DNA of 64,000 nucleotides, from positions 310,001 through 374,000 of the forward strand of contig NZ_JARHUE010000003.1 in NCBI RefSeq assembly GCF_029222905.1. The letters run 5' to 3'. The notes beneath the pieces were generated by a model, which worked only from the letters and a program-made list of their open reading frames with translations, was not told the DNA's origin and searched no databases. The stretch is from Neptuniibacter sp. CAU 1671 (lineage in GTDB: Bacteria > Pseudomonadota > Gammaproteobacteria > Pseudomonadales > Balneatricaceae). Within the stretch, counting starts at the first letter, position 1, and each line of letters starts with the position of its first letter. The position numbers were made by a program, and so were the translations under genes. This document shows, in pieces, positions 1 through 8,042 of the stretch.

Positions 1-3
1 AAC

Positions 4-1854
4 ATGCCTTGTCCTAAGCGGGTTCTGGCCGCTGTGTGTACACTCTCGATAACCATCGGATTAATGGTTTCGGGATCAGTGCTGGCAGCTGGAACTGTAA
101 ACAACAATCGTTCCTCGGCGCAGGTAGCGTCTGACATTGACTTCGGTCTGTCAGTGCGTGTCCTGAAGGGAACCGACGCAAGTCGAAATGATGCCGGGGC
201 AAAGCAGGATGCAGAACCTCCAGTTGCTTTTATGCCTGCTCAGATTGTTGTGGCAGGGCAGCCGGACGATTTTCAGCCTTATCGGGTACTCAAACACCTG
301 CCCCAGTCTGGACAGGTCCTGCTGTCGGTGCCGCCGGGGCTGGAAAAAGCATTTATTGAATCCTTTCGTGATGAAGGTGTTTCAGCGGACTACAACCTGA
401 TTGCCGAGGCATCAGAGGTTGTAAATGATACCTACCGCGGTTTTCAGTGGCATCTTGATGCCGTACAGGCCAATCAGGCCTGGGATATGGCGACCGGATC
501 GGGTGTGGTTGTTGCCGTGCTCGACAGTGGGTTTGATACCACCGGTCGTGATGGCGTAAACACTTGTCTGGCGAATGCCAAAGACTTTACCGGCAACAGT
601 AATGGCTGGATTGACGGTAACGGGCACGGTACCCACGTGAGTGGCACGGTAGCCCAGATCACCGATAACGGTCGTGGTGTTGCCGGTATGGCGTTTGGTG
701 CCTGTGTAATGCCGGTCAAAGTGTTAAATGACAGTGGTACCGGTACCTTTGTTGACATCGCTGCCGGTATTTACCATGCAGTGGATCACGGCGCTAAAGT
801 CATAAACCTGAGTCTGGGTGCCAAGGCTTCTTCCGGTATGACCACTGACAGTGTTCTGGCACCGGCGCTCGATTATGCCGAAACACATGGTGTAGTGGTG
901 GCGGCAGCGGCGGGTAATGACAATTACTCAGCCAATGTAGCGTATCCAGCGAGTTACAAAACCACCCTTGCTGTGGGCGCAACGGATTACAACGACAAGC
1001 GGGCACCTTATTCCAACTACGGTAAGTATCTGGATGTGATGGCGCCGGGTGGTGATGTGAATGTCGATGCGGATGGTGACGGCTACACCGATGGTGTATT
1101 GCAGGAAACCGTGCGTGACGGTCGCTGGAGCTACTTCTTTTATCAGGGTACCTCCATGGCAACACCGCATGTCTCGGCCCTGGCGGCCATGTTGCTGGAG
1201 CGGGATGTTGATCTGAGCCCGGCTGAAGTGCGTGACCTGATCAAAATCAGCAGTGTTGATCTGGGCGCGGCGGGGTATGACAGTGTCTATGGTTATGGCC
1301 TGATTCAGGCAGCGGATGCGCTGACGACTCTGGCTGAGTGGACGGTACCTGCACCAGCGGCTGAAAATACTGCGCCTGTCGCCAGCTTCAGTTTTAGCTG
1401 TAACAAACTGGCCTGTAGCTTTAACGGCAGTGGCTCTACTGATGCGGATGGCTCAGTGGTCAGCTATAACTGGAACTTTGGTGATAGCGCTAAATCATCC
1501 GGCGTTTCCGCATCACACAGTTATGCTGCAGCGGGTAATTACAATGTCAGTCTGACCGTGACCGATGACAAGGGTGCTACGCATACCAAAACATCCAGTG
1601 TCACTGTGACAGCGCCGGTGCAGGATAAACTGACTATCAGCCTGTCGGGCAAGCAATCCTGGATTGTGAAAACCACCTATGTGAAATGGAGTGGCAGTAC
1701 CGCCAGTAAGGTTGATATCTATCGAAACGGTTCAATCGCTGCAACCACTGCCAACGATGGCAACCATACACTGACCTCATACGGCTACACCAAATACAGC
1801 TATAAGGTGTGCAATGCCGGAACCCAAGTCTGCTCAAGCGAGGCGGTGTACTAA
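4..1854 (+). CDS. Secreted subtilisin-like serine protease (S8) with PKD domain
   Basis: Extracellular or periplasmic endopeptidase of the subtilase family, 616 aa. A Sec signal peptide covers about residues 1-29 (basic start, hydrophobic core, ending SVLAAG), followed by a pro-region to about 150. The catalytic triad is visible as D174 (VLDSGFD), H208 (GHGTHVSG) and S384 (GTSMATPHVSA), with the oxyanion Asn at N304 (AAGND). A PKD domain follows at about 457-540, with the typical WNFGD core and a closing VSLTVTDDKG strand. The last ~75 residues form a beta-rich Fn3-like domain with a Cys pair. The ATG lies three bases inside the window, so its ribosome site cannot be seen and an upstream start is not excluded. 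Export through type II secretion is inferred. It is followed by its own terminator and a second protease gene. Confidence 0.93.
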   Translation: MPCPKRVLAAVCTLSITIGLMVSGSVLAAGTVNNNRSSAQVASDIDFGLSVRVLKGTDASRNDAGAKQDAEPPVAFMPAQIVVAGQPDDFQPYRVLKHLPQSGQVLLSVPPGLEKAFIESFRDEGVSADYNLIAEASEVVNDTYRGFQWHLDAVQANQAWDMATGSGVVVAVLDSGFDTTGRDGVNTCLANAKDFTGNSNGWIDGNGHGTHVSGTVAQITDNGRGVAGMAFGACVMPVKVLNDSGTGTFVDIAAGIYHAVDHGAKVINLSLGAKASSGMTTDSVLAPALDYAETHGVVVAAAAGNDNYSANVAYPASYKTTLAVGATDYNDKRAPYSNYGKYLDVMAPGGDVNVDADGDGYTDGVLQETVRDGRWSYFFYQGTSMATPHVSALAAMLLERDVDLSPAEVRDLIKISSVDLGAAGYDSVYGYGLIQAADALTTLAEWTVPAPAAENTAPVASFSFSCNKLACSFNGSGSTDADGSVVSYNWNFGDSAKSSGVSASHSYAAAGNYNVSLTVTDDKGATHTKTSSVTVTAPVQDKLTISLSGKQSWIVKTTYVKWSGSTASKVDIYRNGSIAATTANDGNHTLTSYGYTKYSYKVCNAGTQVCSSEAVY

Positions 1855-1887
1855 CTACAGACAATCCTCTGCTCGACCCCTAACCCT

Positions 1888-1917
1888 ACAGCCGACATTA
1901 TGTCGGCTGTATTTTTT
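1888..1917 (+). terminator. Intrinsic terminator after the subtilase gene
   Basis: A perfect 10-bp stem (ACAGCCGACA / TGTCGGCTGT) with a 3-nt loop is followed directly by A and six T. It lies 34 nt after the protease stop codon and separates it from the downstream metalloprotease. Confidence 0.9.
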
Positions 1918-1953
1918 ACAACAGGTAATTGTTTTTATCAAAAAAACGTAAAA

Positions 1954-1982
1954 TTGTTGTAAAAATTTCCTTATAAAATAAT
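1954..1982 (+). promoter_or_regulatory. Possible sigma-70 promoter for the metalloprotease
   Basis: In the 307-bp gap between the two protease genes, an AT-rich stretch contains TTGTTG (1954-1959), a 17-bp spacer and AATAAT (1977-1982), a five-of-six match to the -10 consensus. The -35 match is weak. An alternative -10, TATAAA at 1972, has no well-spaced -35. If this is used, the transcript starts near 1990 and carries a leader of about 170 nt. Confidence 0.35.
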
Positions 1983-2069
1983 GCTTTACGTATTTTTTGT
2001 GTGGGTTTATTCTAGCCTGCATACCAGAATTTATTGTTCGGCAAATACTGTGATAGCCCAATGTATTGC

Positions 2070-2135
2070 CGGGCAGATGACAAGCCCGAAAAAAGGAAGG
2101 AAACGACTATGCAGCCGGTGGACCGGATGCATAGT
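2070..2135 (+). promoter_or_regulatory. Structured 5' leader with two hairpins, unknown class
   Basis: Hairpin 1 is CGGGC (2070-2074) paired with GCCCG (2084-2088) around a 9-nt loop. A purine-rich linker follows. Hairpin 2 is an 8-bp perfect stem ACTATGCA (2106-2113) / TGCATAGT (2128-2135) with a G-A mismatch and an inner CCGG/CCGG stem closed by TGGA. The AGGAG of the metalloprotease lies 14 nt further down. I could not match it to a known riboswitch; the GCAAA...GCAAAGCC core of the c-di-GMP-I class is absent. Confidence 0.45.
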
Positions 2136-2161
2136 GCGGGCGCGATAACAGGAGAACAACA

Positions 2162-4543
2162 ATGAAACTATCCCACCTTGTCGTATCAGGACTGTGCGCC
2201 TTAAGCCTTGGCGCGCACTCTGTATCAGCACAACCCGGCGGAGCGGGGCCGTTTGCGGCCGGTTTTGCGGGCGATGTGGAGCAGTTACCGCCCGGACGTC
2301 TTAAGTCACAAATCGAAAAGTTGCCCGCCGCCGCACAACAGCAGGCGCTGGAATGGCTGGCTCGGTTTGAGATTCCGACTGAGGATTATGAATACCTGCG
2401 GGCCGATCCTGAAGGCGGTATTTATTATGCCGATACTGAAGTACCTGCAGAGGCCCCAGTTGCAAGTGAAGCGTCAACGGTGGTGGCCAGTGCACCGGAG
2501 CAGGTGTTTAAACTGCACAGCCGTCCGGGTGCCAGCAAGGTGGTGTTCCTCGACTTTGATGGCCATGTGATTTCCGGCAAAGCCTGGAATAACGCCTACG
2601 GTGTTAGCAGTTTTAATGCGCTGCCCTATGATACCGATGGTCTGCCGGGCAGTTTCAGTGAGAGTGAACGGGCGGCGATTGCAGCGATCTGGCATCGCGT
2701 TGCCGAGGATCTGGCGCCGTTTGATATTGATGTCACGACCGAAGATCCGGGTGCTTTCGGCCCAACCGTCGGTCATGTGTTGATTACCGAAGATACGGAT
2801 GGAACAGGGCAGGCGATGCCTTCTCAGGGTGCTGGTGGCGTTGCCTATGTGGGCGTATGGGGCGCATCCTATTACACCACTTATCAGCCAGCGCTGGTGT
2901 ATTTCAATCGCCTCGGGAACGGCTACCCGCACTATGTTGCCGAAGCCGCCAGTCATGAGTTTGGCCACAATATGGGCCTGGGACATGATGGTGTAAACGG
3001 CGGCGCAAGCTATTACTCAGGGCAGGGTGCGGGTTATGTGAAATGGGGTCCGATCATGGGTGTGGGCTATTACAGTCATGTCACCCAATGGAGTAAAGGT
3101 GAATACCCCAATGCCAATAACCTGCAGGATGATATTGCGATCCTGAGCTCCCAATTGAACTACCGGCCAGATGACCATGCGGGTGACCTGACAGGTGCGA
3201 CGCCATTGCAGGTGGATGCGAATGGTGTCCTTTACGTGACCACGCCTGAATTTGACGCGACCAATGCGGAACCGAATAACAAGGGCGTGATAGAAACATC
3301 CGTTGATACCGACATGTTCTGGTTTGATACTGCAGCCGGTGGTGTAACCCTGAATGTGATTCCCGCCTGGGAAGCGTTTTACGACGACTATCGTCGTGGC
3401 GCTAATCTGGATATCGAAGCGACCGTTTATGATGAATTCGGTAACTGGGTAGCCACGGCTGAGCCGGAAGATGAAACCATCGCTCAGTTCAATCTGAGCC
3501 TTGCGGCGGGTCGTTATTACCTTGAAGTGCGTGGTGTGGGCAATGCGGTGACGCCATATTCTGATTATGGCAGTCTGGGTATGTACTACATTTCCGGTAC
3601 TGTTCAGCCTGTAGTGACGGTGACCGATCTTGATCCGCCAACTCCAAACCCTCTGGGCTGGGCAGCGCTGCCAGCGGCGACCAGCCGCACCAGTATCAGT
3701 ATGACCTCGCAAACGGCGACTGATGACTCAGGTGTTGTGGAGTACATGTTCCTCTGCACCGCGGGTGATACCGGTTGCACCTTCAGTGGCTGGCAGTCAG
3801 GTTCCAGTTATGTGGCCACAGGTTTGAAACCGGGGGCTTCCTATACCTTCTCGGTGCAGGCGCGTGATCAGTATGGCAATGAAACCACCTGGTCAACCAT
3901 GGCCAGTGCCACCACAGATCCTAACCAGATTCCGGTCGCCGATGCCGACAACGCAGTGCTGGATCAGGATACTGCAATCACCATCACTGTACTGACGAAC
4001 GACACTGATGCAGACGGCGATGCGCTGAGTATTGCCACCTACACTCAGGGTGCGAATGGCAGTGTTACCCTGTCAGGTAGTGCCTTAACCTACACGCCAA
4101 ATGCTGGTTTCTTTGGTATTGACAGTTTTACCTATACGGTGAGTGATGGCTTTGACCAAAGCGTAGCCGCTACAGTGACGATTACCGTGAATGAGGTGAC
4201 TGCAGCCAATCAGGCACCGGTGGCCGTGGATGATAGTGCTACTGTCGCCATGAGCAGCGCAGTCTTGATTGATGTGCTGGCCAACGACAGTGATCCCGAG
4301 GGCGATACATTGTCGATCCTCAGCGTCACGCAAGGTGGTAAAGGCTCAGTCAGCATTGTGGGTGATCAGCTCGAATACACCAGCGGCAGTAAACGCGGTG
4401 GTGATACCTTTACCTACACCATCAGCGATGGTAACGGCGGTACTGCGACCGGTATCGTCAATATCAGTATCACCCGTGATGGCGCCACCGATGGCGGTGG
4501 CACTGGCGGCGGCAAGTGTAATCCACGTAAAACCAGCTGTTAA
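2162..4543 (+). CDS. Secreted multidomain zinc metalloprotease (metzincin)
   Basis: Predicted exported zinc endopeptidase, 793 aa. Signal peptide at residues 1-23 (ending SVSA), then a propeptide. The zinc signature HEFGHNMGLGHD gives ligands H265, H269 and H275 with catalytic E266, and a Met-turn (GPIMGVG) lies at M299, as in reprolysin-like metzincins. Beyond the catalytic part come a PPC-like beta domain (about 345-480), a fibronectin III-like domain (about 486-586), two tandem cadherin-like domains (about 588-678 and 682-770, each opening with NQ.PVA.D and carrying a FTYT(V/I)SDG strand), then a Gly-rich tail with two Cys. The start has a good AGGAG eight bases upstream. Carrier domains suggest binding to a matrix or polymer (inference). 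A strong terminator follows. The subtilase next door is transcribed separately; both probably act in extracellular protein breakdown. Confidence 0.92.
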   Translation: MKLSHLVVSGLCALSLGAHSVSAQPGGAGPFAAGFAGDVEQLPPGRLKSQIEKLPAAAQQQALEWLARFEIPTEDYEYLRADPEGGIYYADTEVPAEAPVASEASTVVASAPEQVFKLHSRPGASKVVFLDFDGHVISGKAWNNAYGVSSFNALPYDTDGLPGSFSESERAAIAAIWHRVAEDLAPFDIDVTTEDPGAFGPTVGHVLITEDTDGTGQAMPSQGAGGVAYVGVWGASYYTTYQPALVYFNRLGNGYPHYVAEAASHEFGHNMGLGHDGVNGGASYYSGQGAGYVKWGPIMGVGYYSHVTQWSKGEYPNANNLQDDIAILSSQLNYRPDDHAGDLTGATPLQVDANGVLYVTTPEFDATNAEPNNKGVIETSVDTDMFWFDTAAGGVTLNVIPAWEAFYDDYRRGANLDIEATVYDEFGNWVATAEPEDETIAQFNLSLAAGRYYLEVRGVGNAVTPYSDYGSLGMYYISGTVQPVVTVTDLDPPTPNPLGWAALPAATSRTSISMTSQTATDDSGVVEYMFLCTAGDTGCTFSGWQSGSSYVATGLKPGASYTFSVQARDQYGNETTWSTMASATTDPNQIPVADADNAVLDQDTAITITVLTNDTDADGDALSIATYTQGANGSVTLSGSALTYTPNAGFFGIDSFTYTVSDGFDQSVAATVTITVNEVTAANQAPVAVDDSATVAMSSAVLIDVLANDSDPEGDTLSILSVTQGGKGSVSIVGDQLEYTSGSKRGGDTFTYTISDGNGGTATGIVNISITRDGATDGGGTGGGKCNPRKTSC

Positions 4544-4566
4544 ATAACAGATTACAGCCGCATATA

Positions 4567-4599
4567 AACCGGCAGCTCAGGCTGCCGGTTTTGCGTTTT
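4567..4599 (+). terminator. Intrinsic terminator after the metalloprotease gene
   Basis: A perfect 10-bp stem AACCGGCAGC / GCTGCCGGTT with a TCAG loop is followed by TTGCGTTTT, 23 nt after the stop codon. Confidence 0.85.
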
Positions 4600-4751
4600 A
4601 GATAGACTTCGAATGCCTGAATTAAACTGCTTTTGACCTGAATCAGTTTTTTATTTACAACTTGTGAAACAATGCGAAAAAGCCCTGACCCGGTTTTAAA
4701 TCGGGTTGATCAGTTAAGACCGAAGGACATGAAGCCAGGATTCACATATCC

Positions 4752-5099
4752 ATGATGCACATTGAAGGTATAGACGTGGCGGAAGCCATGCAGCGTATGC
4801 TGGACAATCAATCCCTGTTTTTGCGTGTATTACAGGGTTATCTGGATGAATATGAAAAGCAACACCCTATGATTCAGGACAGCCTGGCTGCGGGTGACAT
4901 GGCGCAGGCCCGTGAGCTGATTCATAGTCTGAAGGGTATCTCCAGCAACCTGTCAGCGCATGAAGCCAGCCGACTTTGCCTCGAAATGGAGCTGGGCTGT
5001 AAAGCGGGTAATCTGGCCCACGCACAAGCGCTGTTCAGAGTGTTTGAAACCGTGATGGAGCGCATCCGTCTGGATAGTCAGATCGTCCTGGCCTCTTGA
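4752..5099 (+). CDS. Orphan histidine phosphotransfer (Hpt) protein
   Basis: Small 115-aa single-domain Hpt protein that would shuttle phosphoryl groups between a hybrid sensor kinase and a response regulator. The phospho-accepting site is H58 in IHSLKGISSNL, the family pattern H-x-L-K-G with Asn/Ser downstream, set in an all-helical protein. There is no kinase or receiver gene beside it, so its partners lie elsewhere. The start is the first of two adjacent ATG codons; an AGGA lies about a dozen bases upstream. It sits alone between the metalloprotease terminator and yjdM. Confidence 0.85.
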   Translation: MMHIEGIDVAEAMQRMLDNQSLFLRVLQGYLDEYEKQHPMIQDSLAAGDMAQARELIHSLKGISSNLSAHEASRLCLEMELGCKAGNLAHAQALFRVFETVMERIRLDSQIVLAS

Positions 5100-5356
5100 T
5101 ATCAGGGCGTTTTACAAACAGGCAGGGCAGTGTGCTGTAACTGACGCACGCTGTTCTGTTTTACTTCTTCCATGGGCGGTTGCCGCGCTGTTGTGAATCC
5201 ATCCCTGATTTAATCGCTTCATTAACACTGCAGTGTGTCCCTAGTTACGGGTAGTTCCGGATTCTGAATGGTTTAATCCATGTTTAGTGTAAGGAAAAGC
5301 CCCCTAAAGCGGCTCTGATCTGGCATAATGGCGCGCTTGAAATTCAGGAGACCACT

Positions 5357-5695
5357 ATGTCACAACTACCTCCCTGTCCGGCCTGCGGCTCAGAATATAC
5401 CTACGAAGACGGTATTCAGTTTGTCTGTCCGGAATGTGCTCACGAATGGAACGAAGATTCTGCTACCAGCAGTGATGATGGCTTAGTCGTCATTGACGCC
5501 AATGGTAATCGCCTGGTAGATGGCGACGCCGTGACGGTAATCAAAGATCTGAAAGTGAAGGGTTCTTCTTCTGTGGTTAAAGTTGGTACCAAGGTCAAAA
5601 GCATTCGGCTGGTGGACGGCGATCACAACATCGACTGCAAGATCCCCGGCATTGGCGCAATGCAGCTTAAATCGGAATTTGTCAAAAAAGCCTGA
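5357..5695 (+). CDS. yjdM: YjdM (PhnA-like) zinc-ribbon protein
   Basis: A 112-aa protein of the PhnA/YjdM family. The N-terminus holds a zinc ribbon with two Cys pairs (CPACGSE and CPECAHEW); the C-terminal part is the conserved small beta domain ([13 protein letters not shown], then [18 protein letters not shown]). The family was named for alkylphosphonate uptake, but its role in phosphonate use is not supported and its true function is unknown. Length fits the family. AGGAG precedes the ATG with normal spacing. The stop codon lies inside a strong hairpin that, read on the other strand, is a terminator for the facing gene. Confidence 0.92.
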   Translation: MSQLPPCPACGSEYTYEDGIQFVCPECAHEWNEDSATSSDDGLVVIDANGNRLVDGDAVTVIKDLKVKGSSSVVKVGTKVKSIRLVDGDHNIDCKIPGIGAMQLKSEFVKKA

Positions 5696-5712
5696 GCGAA
5701 AACCGCTCAGGC
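5682..5712 (-). terminator. Intrinsic terminator for the AhpD-like gene, overlapping the yjdM stop
   Basis: A 9-bp perfect stem GCCTGAGCG / CGCTCAGGC (5690-5712) with a 5-nt loop. On the minus strand it is followed by six T, making a textbook terminator about 100 nt after the AhpD-like stop codon at 5812. On the plus strand no T run follows, so it would stop yjdM transcription only weakly. It contains the last codons of yjdM. Confidence 0.8.
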
Positions 5713-5811
5713 AACAGGTTACATTGGCTGGGGAGCTCAGAGCGACTCTGAGCCGTCTGATACAGGTGTGGAGGCGCTCTCCAGCCGCTCCTGAATAGTT
5801 CAGGTTCGGGC

Positions 5812-6207
5812 TTATTTGGCCAGGAACTTGTCGACTTCAGCCTTGAACAGATCAACGTCATATTCCATACCGTTCAGAATGGTACTCCAGTGACGTACAT
5901 AGGCTGCTGCTGCCAGCGCCTCTTTGATCTCTGCTTCAGTGGCCCCATTCGCTTTGGCAAAACGTGAATGTGCGTAGACACAGTATTCACATGGAATCTG
6001 CGCAGACACACCCAGCATGATCAATTCTCGGGTTTTTGCAGCCAGTTTGGCATCTTTGCCCATCAGGATATTGTCAGCATCCATCCGTGAGCTGATTGCA
6101 TGTTCAGGGAAGGTTTTCTGAATAAAGTCCGGCACATCGGCTGCCATGGTCAGTGGTGCCAGCAGTAACAGCATCAGGATGCAGAAGGTGTTTTTTATGG
6201 TTTTCAT
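5812..6207 (-). CDS. Exported AhpD-like / carboxymuconolactone decarboxylase family protein
   Basis: A 131-aa protein of the carboxymuconolactone decarboxylase fold, whose members include the alkylhydroperoxidase AhpD. The redox motif C-E-Y-C-V-Y-A-H (CxxC with the following His) is intact, and an upstream Glu (RELIMLG) fits the AhpD proton-relay pattern. The first ~22 residues (MKTIKNTFCILMLLL then TMAAD) are a signal peptide, unusual for this mostly cytoplasmic family, so a periplasmic peroxidase or thiol role is inferred. The start at 6207 is preferred over the ATG at 6258 because GAGGG sits just upstream and the signal peptide then begins the protein. Two copies of a 10-bp repeat flank a possible promoter upstream. 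Confidence 0.85.
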   Translation of the reverse strand: MKTIKNTFCILMLLLLAPLTMAADVPDFIQKTFPEHAISSRMDADNILMGKDAKLAAKTRELIMLGVSAQIPCEYCVYAHSRFAKANGATEAEIKEALAAAAYVRHWSTILNGMEYDVDLFKAEVDKFLAK

Positions 6208-6295
6208 GGGGTGATCCCTCGTTAGTTTTGGTGATGTTGTTGGGTAGCGTGTGCCCAAAGCTTAGCCATCACCCACGGTGGGGATCACTGGTTAG

Positions 6296-6343
6296 ATCTG
6301 ACTATTATATTGCCGGGTTATAATTTTAGATAAATCTGACTAT
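6296..6343 (-). promoter_or_regulatory. Promoter region with direct repeats upstream of the AhpD-like gene
   Basis: On the minus strand a consensus TATAAT (6309-6304) has only a poor -35 (TATCTA, 17-bp spacer). The 10-mer ATAGTCAGAT occurs twice, at 6343-6334 just upstream of the -35 and at 6305-6296 overlapping the end of the -10, 38 bp apart. The arrangement suggests a regulator binding both sides of the promoter (inference). Confidence 0.4.
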
Positions 6344-6403
6344 CGGTCTGTGGCCGTCTGATCTGCCGCTAAAACAACGCGGTGAATGTCGTGTACTCAG
6401 CAG

Positions 6404-6871
6404 TCATAGCGGTATTTTCCAGCTCAGAATCACTGTTTCACTGCCGGGATTGTGGTCTCCCAGATCCGCATTAGACAGATGGCTCAGCGCCAGTCTGAAC
6501 TGGCCATAATCGACAAATATGCGGGTCTTGAAGATGGTGTCATAGCCCAGATCCTGCTCGGCATCATTGGTATGGTAATAACCCGCTTCTGCACTGACTC
6601 CCCAGCCCCAATCCTGATTTACAACAAAACTTTTTTGCAGGCCGGCACTGAGGTAGTGGGTGCTTTTCTCTGCCAGCAGCAGGTTAGCAATCGGTTCTAT
6701 GCCCCACCATTTAGGCATCGGGTTAGCGTTATAGCCGATCTGCAGGGCAAGGTTGGCTTCGCTGTTAAACACCCCGACTGCTCCCGCGCCGAGACTGAGT
6801 GAGGCTGCCTGGCTGGGGCTACATAAACAACACGTCAGAACTGCTGTTGTGAGGTACGTATGCGCTCTCAT
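6404..6871 (-). CDS. pagL: PagL-like lipid A 3-O-deacylase (outer membrane)
   Basis: A 155-aa outer-membrane beta-barrel enzyme that removes the 3-O-acyl chain of lipid A. After a signal peptide (about 1-22) the sequence alternates short amphipathic strands. The PagL catalytic signature is present near the C-terminus: H131 and S133 in SHLSNADLGDHNPGSE, with E145 as the third member. The protein ends in an aromatic/hydrophobic strand (WKIPL) rather than a terminal Phe. Size fits PagL of Pseudomonas. It lies in a minus-strand cluster of envelope-related genes. Family assignment is strong from the motif; the exact substrate is inferred. Confidence 0.82.
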   Translation of the reverse strand: MRAHTYLTTAVLTCCLCSPSQAASLSLGAGAVGVFNSEANLALQIGYNANPMPKWWGIEPIANLLLAEKSTHYLSAGLQKSFVVNQDWGWGVSAEAGYYHTNDAEQDLGYDTIFKTRIFVDYGQFRLALSHLSNADLGDHNPGSETVILSWKIPL

Positions 6872-6982
6872 TTAAGGCTCCATCTGGCCACAGGTTGTTA
6901 ATACAGGTATAGCCCTAAAACTCAGAAAACCACCAGTCGTTGCCGATGCGATCCGCTGTGTTAAAGCGGAAGGCAGCCAAAA

Positions 6983-7552
6983 TCAGCAGTTGATTGGGCT
7001 GACATGGGTTTTATGGCGCTGCTCAAATTGGATGAGTGGAATGTGCGTGTCAGCGCCATTGATCTTCATCGCGGGTAGTTGCACGGAGTAGTGCGATTGA
7101 TGCTGCGGCATAGGATGTATATAGACAAACACCCGTGGAATAGGGGTGTCAGTTGAAACAACCAGGCGCCACTTGCGTATACCGGCACCTTCAAAGAGGT
7201 GAGTGTCAGGATATTCGATCAGTTTAAAGTGGTCATACACCTGCACTGTTGGCAGCGGCACCGACTGCTGATTGATCTGCAGGCTGTTTGTCAGCAGCTC
7301 AACCGTCTGATTTTCTGGCACCTCAATCGTCAGAATCAGTTTTTCACCGGTCTCAGCAAAAACAATTTTCAGGTAAACAAACACCTCGTCCCGTTTCAGC
7401 AGCGCAGTGTTATTGATGCCATTGCTGCAGGCTGCGCCCGTCAATTCAATCTGGTCACCTGACGGCTGATAAAAATCGGTGGTGACCACCGCACAGCCAT
7501 TTAAAAACAGCATGAAGCACAAAGTCACAGCACTGATGCGGATCTGTTTCAT
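6983..7552 (-). CDS. Predicted lipoprotein of unknown function
   Basis: A 189-aa protein with a lipoprotein signal (MKQIRISAVTLCFMLF then LNGC), so Cys20 is the likely lipidated residue. The mature part is beta-rich, with no family I recognise, and ends in Cys. The start at 7552 is preferred to a TTG five codons upstream (7567) because a GAGG lies nine bases before the ATG. It is 55 nt after the potassium-channel-like gene on the same strand and may be cotranscribed with it. Confidence 0.7.
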   Translation of the reverse strand: MKQIRISAVTLCFMLFLNGCAVVTTDFYQPSGDQIELTGAACSNGINNTALLKRDEVFVYLKIVFAETGEKLILTIEVPENQTVELLTNSLQINQQSVPLPTVQVYDHFKLIEYPDTHLFEGAGIRKWRLVVSTDTPIPRVFVYIHPMPQHQSHYSVQLPAMKINGADTHIPLIQFEQRHKTHVSPINC

Positions 7553-7607
7553 CGTTACAAACCTCAATATTCTGAATGGATTAAGGTTTTACAGAGTGTT
7601 TGGCAGT

Positions 7608-8042
7608 TTACTCCCGGCTATTCCAGTGCTTCTGCATCTCGACAAACAGGAAGGAAGCGGTCCAGGTAATCAGCACCAGTCCGGTCAGTGATTCAATGCC
7701 GGTCAGATAGCGAATATGGCCTATTGGCTCAATGTCACCGAACCCCAGTGTGGTAAACACCGTGAAAGAGAAGTAGGCGCAATCCATCAGGCTGCCGTCA
7801 ATATTGCCGGTGAGACTGCCCCAGACCTGCACCATGTTCATAAAGTAATACACCAGCCCGAAGATCCAGATCTCGATGGAGTGGGCAATCAGCGCACTGA
7901 AAACGCCATACACGATGCGGTAGCGGTGACGGATATTCATTTTCGGGATATACAGTGTGACCCGATAGAGAAATTCGTAATGCACCATGACCGTAATGGC
8001 CACCACGAGGGAGTTGATCAGGAAAATATAAACCATCTGCAT
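7608..8042 (-). CDS. Two-TM pore-domain ion channel protein
   Basis: A 144-aa inner-membrane protein of the Ion_trans_2 type. A first hydrophobic helix is at about 3-22, a second at about 45-70, then a pore helix and a selectivity-filter-like TTLGFGD (97-103) and a final TM helix (about 115-133). The filter keeps T-x-G-F-G-D, the form common in bacterial two-TM potassium channels lacking a cytoplasmic gating domain. There is no RCK domain, so gating is unknown. The ATG at 8042 is followed two codons later by another ATG; neither has a strong ribosome site. Confidence 0.82.
   Translation of the reverse strand: MQMVYIFLINSLVVAITVMVHYEFLYRVTLYIPKMNIRHRYRIVYGVFSALIAHSIEIWIFGLVYYFMNMVQVWGSLTGNIDGSLMDCAYFSFTVFTTLGFGDIEPIGHIRYLTGIESLTGLVLITWTASFLFVEMQKHWNSRE

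Noticed and set aside
2041-2161. A c-di-GMP-I (GEMM) riboswitch before the metalloprotease
   Set aside because: The two-hairpin layout invited the idea, but the conserved GCAAA and GCAAAGCC joining segments are absent, so no class is claimed.
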